A stretch of DNA of 5,008 bases from Acidobacteriota bacterium (GTDB taxonomy: Bacteria; Acidobacteriota; UBA6911; RPQK01; JADFOI01). The DNA lies in the NCBI GenBank assembly GCA_030624355.1, contig JAUXKG010000229.1, positions 1-5,008 on the forward strand. Direction: 5' to 3'. The position numbers and the translations under genes were made by a program. Shown here in pieces: positions 1-5,008 of the stretch; position 1 is the stretch's first letter, and each line of letters opens with the position of its first letter. The notes beneath the pieces were generated by a model that saw only the letters and a list, made by a program, of their open reading frames with translations, was not told the DNA's origin and ran no database searches.

Positions 1-768
1 CAGACCTTCCTCGTGCAATACAACGGGAACCTGATAGATGTTCTCGACGTCCTTTGCCGTCACGACCGCTTCGGGAACAAGGTTACAAAAGAGTGCAATC
101 TTGTTCTTGATTTCCTGACCCAACAGACGATCCGTCCGGCACAGAAGAATATCAGGTTGAATTCCGATTTCACGCAACTCCTTCACCGAGTGTTGGGTGG
201 GCTTGGTCTTCAGCTCTCCTGAGGTTTCAATAAAAGGGACCAGAGTCAGATGAACAAATATCGAGTTCTCTTTGCCAACGTCATTTCTCATCTGACGAAT
301 GGCCTCCAGGAACGGCAGGCTCTCGATATCTCCGACGGTGCCGCCAATCTCAACAATAACTACATCCAAATCATCGGTGACTTTCTTGATGGTGGACTTT
401 ATTTCGTTTGTGATGTGAGGAATGACCTGGACAGTCTTCCCCAAAAACTCTCCCTGCCGTTCCTTCTCGATCACAGTCTGGTAGATCTTTCCGGTGGTGG
501 AATTGTTGTCCAGAGTCATGCGAGCGGAAGTGAATCGCTCGTAGTGTCCGAGGTCCAAATCGGTCTCGGCTCCGTCATCCGTGACATATACTTCACCATG
601 CTGAAAAGGACTCATGGTGCCCGGATCCACGTTGATATAGGGATCCAGCTTCAGCAAACTCACCTTGAAGCCACGAGCTTCCAGAAGACATCCTATCGCA
701 GCTGAAGCCAGCCCTTTTCCCAGCGAACTCAACACCCCACCGGTCACGAAAACAAACTTAGTGCGCAT
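1..768 (-). CDS. pyrG: CTP synthase, N-terminal 256 residues (cut by left edge)
   Basis: CTP synthase is a cytosolic enzyme that makes CTP from UTP, ATP and glutamine-derived ammonia, the last step of de novo pyrimidine nucleotide synthesis. The reverse strand reads without interruption from the ATG at 768 to the window edge. It closely follows the E. coli PyrG synthetase domain: VTGGVLSSLGKG (residues 8-19, nucleotide loop), KLDPYINVDPGTMSP (40-54), DGAETDLDLGHYERF (65-79, with Mg ligand D72), VEIGGTVGDIESLPF (139-153, with E140) and KTKPTQHSVKEL (187-198, UTP site). About half of a usual 530-550 residue enzyme is present; the glutaminase domain lies outside the window. The start lies 11 bases inside the end of kdsB. 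GGAGGG at 772-777 is a strong ribosome binding site. It directly abuts a second in-frame ATG at 771, so the ATG at 768 is preferred and gives the same N-terminal length as E. coli PyrG. Family assignment is very secure. Confidence 0.97.
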   Translation of the reverse strand, partial: MRTKFVFVTGGVLSSLGKGLASAAIGCLLEARGFKVSLLKLDPYINVDPGTMSPFQHGEVYVTDDGAETDLDLGHYERFTSARMTLDNNSTTGKIYQTVIEKERQGEFLGKTVQVIPHITNEIKSTIKKVTDDLDVVIVEIGGTVGDIESLPFLEAIRQMRNDVGKENSIFVHLTLVPFIETSGELKTKPTQHSVKELREIGIQPDILLCRTDRLLGQEIKNKIALFCNLVPEAVVTAKDVENIYQVPVVLHEEGL

Positions 769-1528
769 CATCCCTCCATTGGATGCCAGATTTTTCCAGT
801 TCCTTCAAGCTATTCTCCAACAGGGGTGTGACACGGAGAAGATCCTCCTGAGTGTCTACATGAGGACTGTCTTCAGCCACTTCTACCACTCGAATCGAGA
901 CGCCGTTTGCCAGAAATCTTAGCTGCTCCAAACCTTCAATCTCCTCAAGCTCAGAAGGCTCCAGTTGAGACAACGACTGCAAGAACTGTCGTCGATAGGC
1001 ATAGATTCCCACGTGTTTGTAGAGAGTGGCCGCCCGCCTTTGAGCACAGGGGATTGGCGAACGGGAAAAGTAAAGAGCGTGTCCTTGAGAATCGACCACG
1101 ACCTTGACCACATTGGGGCTCTTGATCTGATTGGGATCCGTGATCTTGATACGGGCGGTAGTCACCTGTGCATCGCCATCTCTTTCAAAAGGATTGCAAA
1201 CATCATCAATAGTTTGACAAGAAATTAGCGGTTCATCCCCTTGAATATTCACAAAAACATCAGCCTCAAGAGATTCAGCCAGTTCAGCAACACGATCGGT
1301 TCCACTAGCGTGATCGCCACGCGTCATGACGGCTTTTCCACCAAATTCCTCCACTGTTTTCAGGATGCGCTGGTCATCAGTCGCTACTACTAGATCGTCC
1401 AGACGCGATGCTCTCCGAGCACGATCGTATACCCATTGAATCAAAGGTTTTCCTGCAATTTCGATGAGGGCTTTGCCGGGAAGTCTCGTAGACTGGTAAC
1501 GGGCCGGAATCACACCAATGAAGTGCAT
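758..1528 (-). CDS. kdsB: 3-deoxy-manno-octulosonate cytidylyltransferase (CMP-Kdo synthetase)
   Basis: KdsB is a cytosolic enzyme that couples CTP and Kdo to give CMP-Kdo plus pyrophosphate, activating the sugar for the lipopolysaccharide inner core. The 256-residue product matches the family's usual length of about 250. Visible motifs in order are VIPARYQSTRLPGK (6-19, nucleotide-binding loop), ATDD (49-52), HASGTDR (73-79), NIQGDEP (94-100, metal and substrate site), ALYFSRSPIP (151-160), HVGIYAYR (172-179), EQLR (201-204) and DTQEDL (225-230). The reading frame is open back to a TTG at 1579, but the 17 extra residues precede the canonical N-terminus and have no ribosome binding site. The ATG at 1528 is therefore chosen, although its own Shine-Dalgarno is weak. 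The 3' end overlaps pyrG by 11 bases, which implies cotranscription and coupling. CTP made by PyrG is KdsB's substrate, so the pairing makes biochemical sense. Confidence 0.96.
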   Translation of the reverse strand: MHFIGVIPARYQSTRLPGKALIEIAGKPLIQWVYDRARRASRLDDLVVATDDQRILKTVEEFGGKAVMTRGDHASGTDRVAELAESLEADVFVNIQGDEPLISCQTIDDVCNPFERDGDAQVTTARIKITDPNQIKSPNVVKVVVDSQGHALYFSRSPIPCAQRRAATLYKHVGIYAYRRQFLQSLSQLEPSELEEIEGLEQLRFLANGVSIRVVEVAEDSPHVDTQEDLLRVTPLLENSLKELEKSGIQWRDDAH

Positions 1529-1596
1529 GATCCAGTCTACAACAAGCCGGGAAGGTGTGACAACCGAAGCAACCTGCAAAGGACGGTTGGCCCGGG

Positions 1597-1627
1597 TTAT
1601 TACTTCTCACTTCGCTACCTCTGTCAG
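1597..1627 (-). promoter_or_regulatory. weak candidate sigma-70-like promoter for kdsB-pyrG
   Basis: On the reverse strand CTGACA (1622-1627) matches the -35 consensus at five of six bases. Seventeen bases downstream lies AGTAAT (1599-1604), and an overlapping TAATAA (1597-1602) would give a 19-base spacer. The placement fits a leader of roughly 60-70 bases before the kdsB ATG at 1528. The -10 match is poor and this organism's promoter consensus is unknown, so this is only the best-looking candidate in the divergent gap 1529-1655. No convincing promoter was found for the plus-strand gene starting at 1656. Confidence 0.2.
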
Positions 1628-1655
1628 TCCCCTCCAGTAAGATCCTGTCAAACTG

Positions 1656-2153
1656 ATGGGAGAGACTCCAGGTATAGCGCTTCGTACAGAAACTGGCGTG
1701 TCGGTGGGCTACTGGTTTCTCCTATCGGCAGTCTCTTTGTGGCTTTGTCTGGTTTTTCTGCCCCCCTATGCCCTGCAGCATCGCTGGTGGGGAGCCGAGC
1801 TTCCCTATCTTTTCTTCTGCTGGATTTGCCATCAAGTGCCAGAACGCAGCTTTACCTGGAATGGTCATCCGCTGGCCGTCTGTCACCGCTGTTTGGGTTT
1901 ATATGTTGGTTTCTGGCTGGGTCTCATTCTGTTGCCTTTTTGGAGGTCGTTGAACCAACTTCTGACCAGAACTCCCCGACTGCTGGCTCTTTTTTCACTC
2001 CCTATGGCCCTAGACCTGTTGCTAGACAACACACCCGGCAGTCGTTTCCTTACCGGCCTCTTGGCAGCATTTCCAGCTGCCGCTTTTGTCAGGTTGGCCG
2101 CAGATGAACTGGTGGGAAGGACTGGTCCCTTCTGCTCCGGAAGCTCATCATGA
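1656..2153 (+). CDS. DUF2085-type small integral membrane protein with Cys/His motif
   Basis: This is a 165-residue predicted inner-membrane protein. Its core, FCWICHQVPERSF (54-66) followed by CHRCLGLYVGFWLG (76-89), is the signature I associate with the DUF2085 family of predicted membrane proteins: a C-H-Q-x-P-x-R-S-F segment, then C-x-R-C-x-G-x-Y. A later DNTPGSRFLTG stretch (124-134) resembles the family's N-x-x-R-x-x-T-G region. Hydrophobic segments lie at about 18-38, 82-97, 107-124 and 131-149. The clustered C55, C58, H59, C76, H77 and C79 could bind a metal or be redox active, but that is inference, as the family's function is not known to me. The ATG at 1656 lacks a clear ribosome binding site; GTG codons at 1698 and 1704 are poorer alternatives. 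The stop overlaps the next gene's start as ATGA. Confidence is high that this is a gene, fairly good for the family and low for function. Confidence 0.85.
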   Translation: MGETPGIALRTETGVSVGYWFLLSAVSLWLCLVFLPPYALQHRWWGAELPYLFFCWICHQVPERSFTWNGHPLAVCHRCLGLYVGFWLGLILLPFWRSLNQLLTRTPRLLALFSLPMALDLLLDNTPGSRFLTGLLAAFPAAAFVRLAADELVGRTGPFCSGSSS

Positions 2154-2719
2154 ATTCGAGCCGACCGAGCATGTTCATTCCGGCACTCATTGGCGGAGCG
2201 GCTCTGGGCATTGCTTCAGCTCTGCCTGTGGTCGAATTCCTCAACTGCGCCTGTTGCGGGCTTATCGTCGGGGGAGGACTACTGTCCTCCTATTTGTACC
2301 TGCGCGAGTACCCTTCACAATTGCCACCGGTGACTTACGGAGAAGGGGCCCTGCTGGGCCTATCAACAGGAGCTATCGGCACTGCGATCTATACCATAGT
2401 GCGAATCCCGATGCAGAACGTTCAGATTCAACTGGGAATACAGACCCAGGAAATTGAGCAACTGGATGAGGTGCTTAGCGACCCCCAGATTCCCGAAGCT
2501 CTCCGCAACGTACTACTAGAGCTCTTTGGGGGAGGAACGCTGAGCGTCGGCGTTCTGGTACTGGAGGTGGTAGGATTCCTAGCAGTGGCCTTGGTGTTCG
2601 CGACGCTGGGTGGAATACTGGGCATCGCGCTGTTTCAGAAGAGAAATCCGTCGGAGATACCGTTTCAGGCACCGCCCGCCGACTCTCCCGGTGCACCAGA
2701 ACCCCCGGGTTCTCAGTGA
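2150..2719 (+). CDS. hypothetical multi-pass membrane protein with NCACC motif and Pro-rich tail
   Basis: I do not recognise a named family for this 189-residue product. It has Gly/Ala-rich hydrophobic segments at about 8-28, 36-51, 65-85 and 131-163. An N-C-A-C-C cluster (32-36) lies between the first two. A polar, partly acidic helical stretch (about 97-122, containing EIEQLDEVL) separates the second and third pairs of hydrophobic segments. The tail after residue 165 is proline-rich and probably disordered (PPADSPGAPEPPG). The start ATG overlaps the stop of the DUF2085-type gene (ATGA), with GGAAG six bases upstream, so the two are very likely translated together. The C-terminal codons overlap the convergent CDF gene by 7 bases. 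Confidence is good that it is real, because the open frame is long, the start is coupled and the membrane topology is coherent. A role in a membrane complex with its upstream partner is only inferred. Confidence 0.8.
   Translation: MNSSRPSMFIPALIGGAALGIASALPVVEFLNCACCGLIVGGGLLSSYLYLREYPSQLPPVTYGEGALLGLSTGAIGTAIYTIVRIPMQNVQIQLGIQTQEIEQLDEVLSDPQIPEALRNVLLELFGGGTLSVGVLVLEVVGFLAVALVFATLGGILGIALFQKRNPSEIPFQAPPADSPGAPEPPGSQ
2694..2718. terminator. inverted repeat at convergent gene ends, possible bidirectional terminator
   Basis: AGAACCC (2698-2704) and GGGTTCT (2707-2713) are perfect inverted copies separated by two C bases. In RNA this would fold as a six-pair stem with a four-base loop. CAC (2694-2696) and GTG (2716-2718) could extend the stem across a small internal mismatch. 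The repeat sits exactly where the plus-strand membrane protein gene and the minus-strand CDF gene end and overlap. Neither side is followed by a run of T, so it is not a classical intrinsic terminator. It could instead stop RNA degradation or aid factor-dependent termination. Confidence 0.35.
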
Positions 2720-3660
2720 CAAAAGCTGGTGCCATTTGGACAGGGGGCATCCTTCTCAAGCTGGATCGTGGTGTGATCAATCTGGAACCTGTTTCTTGAG
2801 ACGGCAGCAAGTTCTCCCAGGATCCTGTTGCGGCTATCCTCCTGTTCAACCACGGCATGGCAGGTCATGGCGTGCACTCCGGAAGTCAGTGTCCAGACAT
2901 GAAGATCGTGGACTGACTGCACACCGGGCACTTGCGCCAACTCCGCTTTCATGGTGGCCAGGTTGACATGGGAGGGAGTACCCTCCAGCAGAACCAGAAC
3001 GGAATCTCTGACCAACCTCCAGGCACTGAAAAAAATCAGTACGCTAACCAGAACACTCATCACCGGATCGGCCCAGTAAAATCCCCAGAACAGGATGGCC
3101 AGACTGGCACCAATAGCTCCCAGAGAACCCAGTACATCTCCCATTACGTGCAAGAAAGCGCCTTGCAGATTCAGACTATCTTTGTGACTACCGTGAAGGA
3201 TTGAGGCGCTGATCAGGTTGGCTCCCAGCCCCAGGAGAGCAATGATCAACATCTCTTTACTCTTGATCTGGGCCGGCTCAATCAGGCGTTCATACGATTC
3301 GAACAGGATGAAAACAGCAATAGCTAACAGGCCGGCGCCGTTAAGCAAAGCAGCCAAAATCTCTACTCGAAAATATCCATAGGTTTTCTCAGGAGTGGCA
3401 GGCCTCCGGATGAACCATATGGCAAACAAACTCAGGGCCAGGGCAGCCGCATCGGTGAGCATATGTCCCGCATCGGCCAGCAACGCCAGACTATTGGTCC
3501 ATAGCCCTCCGAAGAACTCCACCAGCATGAAAACCACTGTGATGATCAGTGCCTTTCCCAGAGCACGGCTTCCCTCTCGGCGGCCCAGTTTCACCTCCGT
3601 GAGCGCTTCCCGACCCGTCACACCGGATGAGTGGGAAGGGTGGTGTTGGTCCACCTTCAT
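2713..3660 (-). CDS. cation diffusion facilitator (CDF) efflux transporter, CzcD/ZitB-like
   Basis: This 315-residue inner-membrane antiporter should export Zn(II) or a related divalent cation (Co, Cd) in exchange for protons, as known for the family. About six transmembrane helices span 36-215. The metal site is seen as LADAGHMLTD (61-70, H66 and D70) in helix 2 and HVMGDVLGS (171-179, H171 and D175) in helix 5, the HD-HD pattern typical of zinc transporters. The cytoplasmic dimerisation domain (about 220-303) includes VHDLHVWTLTSG (250-261) and H268. Possible extra metal ligands are a His cluster near the N-terminus (H6, H7, H10) and a C-terminal tail with C307, C314 and H315. The ATG at 3660 overlaps the stop of the upstream GTPase-like gene (ATGA). 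GAGGTA at 3667-3672 is a well-spaced ribosome binding site, so this start is secure. Metal specificity is inferred. Confidence 0.95.
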   Translation of the reverse strand: MKVDQHHPSHSSGVTGREALTEVKLGRREGSRALGKALIITVVFMLVEFFGGLWTNSLALLADAGHMLTDAAALALSLFAIWFIRRPATPEKTYGYFRVEILAALLNGAGLLAIAVFILFESYERLIEPAQIKSKEMLIIALLGLGANLISASILHGSHKDSLNLQGAFLHVMGDVLGSLGAIGASLAILFWGFYWADPVMSVLVSVLIFFSAWRLVRDSVLVLLEGTPSHVNLATMKAELAQVPGVQSVHDLHVWTLTSGVHAMTCHAVVEQEDSRNRILGELAAVSRNRFQIDHTTIQLEKDAPCPNGTSFCH

Positions 3661-4721
3661 CTGGAGTACCTCGACCAGGGAAAGCCCTCAGGATCTTCCC
3701 CAGCCAGAAAACCCGATACGTTTGCAAAGTACCGGATGGCCGCCTGTCCCAAAAGAAAACTCCACATCCCTGCGATGGACACGGCAATCAGTTTCCCGTA
3801 CTGAGGGAAGTGGCGCCCCAGTCGATTACTTCCTTCCCGAGCAACCGTTGCGGCGACCAGCATCGGAAGAAGCTCGCGGGCTCTCTGCCGGTTGAGCGAA
3901 TATCCGAACGCCCGTGCAATCTTCAACAGCATGCTGGTCTGAATCGCAGTAATAGGCCAAAGATCACTAATCGGAATCGGAATGGCCGCTACCAGACCTG
4001 CAGCGAAAGCGGCCCGACTAACAATACCGTCACAGATCGTTCGCCGGAACCCTGGAAAGTTCCCAGCCAGAACATAAAGGGTATTCGGATTGGTCGCCAC
4101 CACAGCTTTCAATAGCCTATCAATCGTTTCAGGTTGGCTGACCGACACACCCAACACTCTGGCCCCAAGCCTCTTTCTGGCCAGCTTGATAGCAGTGCCT
4201 GGATGCTCGACCTGATCGATCTTGTTGAGCACAACCAAGAGCGGTTTGTTCAGGCCGCTCAGTCGTTCATACATCTGCCGGGTGGAGTCGACCAGCTCGA
4301 ACCGAGCATCCAGAACAAGCAGGGTCAGGTCGGCATTCTGAAGTTCGTCCGGCCCGGGGCGACGCGTCTCGTACCCCAGGAACTCGTCCAGAACTTGAAG
4401 ATCGACAACGGCGAAAACAGAGGCCGCTCTGCTTGTCTGCTTACGCGAGATGGCAGCGATCAAAGATTCCTTTCCCGTACGAGCCGGACCCACCACAGCA
4501 ATCCGTCCCCGCGACGGGGCCTGAATTCCCTTCCACTGGCTTCGCACCACCTCTAGAACCTTGTACGTGTTGTGACCATCGGGTGGAAGTGTGTCGATGA
4601 CGATTTTGAGGTTGTGCTGAACTCCTTCCGGAAGCACCAGCAGCAATTGATCGAGGAAAGTTTGGAGTTCGGGTGGAGCCCAGCTTCGGATGTTTGCAAA
4701 AACATCTTGTTGACTCGCCAT
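3657..4721 (-). CDS. P-loop GTPase-like protein with C-terminal DUF697-type region
   Basis: The 354-residue product has three parts: an N-terminal helical region (1-70), a GTPase-like domain (about 72-210) and a C-terminal region (about 232-332) resembling DUF697, as in YcjF-like proteins. The G1 loop reads GPARTGKE (78-85), with Glu where consensus has Ser/Thr; Ser follows at 86. No DxxG (G3) is evident near the expected place, where VVDLQVLDEF occurs. The G4 motif NKID (166-169) is intact, preceded by PLLVVL. The DUF697-like part shows IPIPISDLWPITAIQ and a hydrophobic GKLIAVSIAGMWSFLLGQ stretch, suggesting membrane association. The ATG at 4721 is chosen; a GTG three codons upstream (4730) is equally possible, and neither has a clear ribosome binding site. 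Its stop overlaps the CDF start (ATGA), so the two proteins are probably made together. The domain call is fairly good; GTP hydrolysis and physiological role are uncertain. Confidence 0.88.
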   Translation of the reverse strand: MASQQDVFANIRSWAPPELQTFLDQLLLVLPEGVQHNLKIVIDTLPPDGHNTYKVLEVVRSQWKGIQAPSRGRIAVVGPARTGKESLIAAISRKQTSRAASVFAVVDLQVLDEFLGYETRRPGPDELQNADLTLLVLDARFELVDSTRQMYERLSGLNKPLLVVLNKIDQVEHPGTAIKLARKRLGARVLGVSVSQPETIDRLLKAVVATNPNTLYVLAGNFPGFRRTICDGIVSRAAFAAGLVAAIPIPISDLWPITAIQTSMLLKIARAFGYSLNRQRARELLPMLVAATVAREGSNRLGRHFPQYGKLIAVSIAGMWSFLLGQAAIRYFANVSGFLAGEDPEGFPWSRYSR

Positions 4722-4822
4722 CTCAGTCACACAAGCTATTTTACACCTTTGTCAATTTCTCTCGTAGTGCCCAGGCAGACTCCACGGAGAGGAGCCGATA
4801 TTTCACCGAACCCAGATGCCTC
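4722..4822 (-). other. intergenic gap upstream of the GTPase-like gene
   Basis: About 100 bases separate the JAMM stop from the GTPase-like start. A short inverted repeat (GACTCC 4778-4783 with GGAGCC 4791-4796, one G-T pair, seven-base loop) could form a weak hairpin after the JAMM gene, but no T run follows in the direction of transcription. TTGACA (4750-4755, reverse strand) and TAAAAT (4738-4743) occur, but only six bases apart, so they do not form a standard promoter together. Whether the downstream pair has its own promoter here or reads through from the JAMM gene cannot be decided. Confidence 0.3.
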
Positions 4823-5008
4823 TCAGCTCACCACTTCGAAAGGGCAGTCTCTGAATTCAATCCGGGTCCACCGAAAACACCGCACTTCGGGTTCTGGCGG
4901 TCTTAGAGAGATCACCCAGTAACTCACCTCAGGATAGTGAAATTCGGCAGCATCCCGCACCGAGGGATAGGCATCTGACCGGGGATGAGAATGGTAGACT
5001 CCCAGATG
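4823..5008 (-). CDS. JAMM/MPN+ (Mov34) family metalloprotease, C-terminal 61 residues (cut by right edge)
   Basis: The reverse strand from the right edge to the TGA at 4823-4825 encodes 61 residues beginning HLGVYHSHPRSDAYPSVRDA. H-S-H, then seven residues, then S-x-x-D (H6, H8, S16 and D19 of the visible part) is the JAMM zinc-protease signature, complete except for the upstream catalytic Glu, which lies outside the window. The following YWVISL strand and RCFRW segment fit the end of an MPN fold. Bacterial members are small, soluble zinc peptidases (about 130-160 residues) that often occur with ThiF/MoeB and ThiS/MoaD-like ubiquitin-like sulfur-carrier systems and cleave at the carrier's C-terminus; whether that applies here depends on genes outside the window. 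The frame has no start inside the window because the 5' end is missing. It lies about 100 bases upstream of the GTPase-like gene on the same strand and could share its transcript. The motif match makes the family call strong despite truncation. Confidence 0.9.
   Translation of the reverse strand, partial: HLGVYHSHPRSDAYPSVRDAAEFHYPEVSYWVISLRPPEPEVRCFRWTRIEFRDCPFEVVS

Noticed and set aside
250..705. 151-residue plus-strand open frame opposite pyrG
   Set aside because: It lies wholly antisense to a clearly conserved CTP synthase and shows no recognisable domain; it is a shadow of pyrG codons.
1529..1579. N-terminal extension of KdsB starting at TTG 1579
   Set aside because: The 17 extra residues lie before the canonical KdsB N-terminus and the TTG has no ribosome binding site; the ATG at 1528 fits the family.
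1436..2107. 223-residue plus-strand open frame across the kdsB start and the DUF2085-type gene
   Set aside because: It runs through the divergent intergenic region, and its Ser/Arg-rich composition is that of an out-of-frame translation; the DUF2085-type frame carries the family motif.
3627..4115. 162-residue plus-strand open frame opposite the GTPase-like gene
   Set aside because: Antisense to a domain-bearing gene, low-complexity composition, no ribosome binding site or motif.
4738..4755. TTGACA and TAAAAT on the reverse strand as a sigma-70 promoter for the GTPase-like gene
   Set aside because: The two hexamers are only 6 bases apart, far from the 16-18 needed, and neither has a good partner at the right distance.
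4778..4796. Hairpin after the JAMM gene as an intrinsic terminator
   Set aside because: The stem is short with a G-T pair and is not followed by a T run on the reverse strand.
4572..4922. 116-residue plus-strand open frame covering the gap before the GTPase-like gene
   Set aside because: It overlaps both the GTPase-like N-terminus and the JAMM C-terminus in antisense and has no recognisable features.

Overview
The window reads as chromosomal DNA of a Gram-negative bacterium. KdsB makes CMP-Kdo for lipopolysaccharide, so an LPS-type outer membrane is expected. Base composition is moderate and coding is dense, with short overlaps between genes. The kdsB-pyrG order and the pair of small membrane proteins (a DUF2085-type protein plus a protein with an N-C-A-C-C motif) would suit Acidobacteriota or a deltaproteobacterium-like lineage. 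That placement is a weak inference from remembered gene context. No RNA genes, insertion sequences, CRISPR arrays or phage genes were seen.

Layout. (1) Minus strand, 1-1528: kdsB followed by the 5' part of pyrG, overlapping by 11 bases; pyrG runs off the left edge. (2) A divergent intergenic region of about 127 bases (1529-1655) holds only a weak promoter candidate. (3) Plus strand, 1656-2719: a DUF2085-type membrane protein and an unrecognised membrane protein with a Cys cluster, joined by an ATGA overlap. (4) Minus strand, 2713-4721: a P-loop GTPase-like protein with a C-terminal DUF697-type region, followed by a CDF cation efflux transporter, again joined by an ATGA overlap. The CDF gene meets the plus-strand pair tail to tail with a 7-base overlap at an inverted repeat. 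(5) Minus strand, 4823-5008: the last 61 codons of a JAMM/MPN+ metalloprotease gene, cut by the right edge.

How the genes work together. CTP synthase makes CTP, the co-substrate KdsB uses to activate Kdo, so the kdsB-pyrG pair joins nucleotide supply to LPS assembly. The CDF transporter should export zinc or a similar divalent cation. The GTPase-like protein is translationally coupled to it, but its nucleotide site departs from consensus and its role is unknown. The two plus-strand membrane proteins are probably made together and may act together; both carry conserved-looking cysteines. Much of the window is ordinary housekeeping. The points most worth a second look are the degenerate GTPase coupled to a metal exporter, the Cys-bearing membrane pair, and the truncated JAMM protease.
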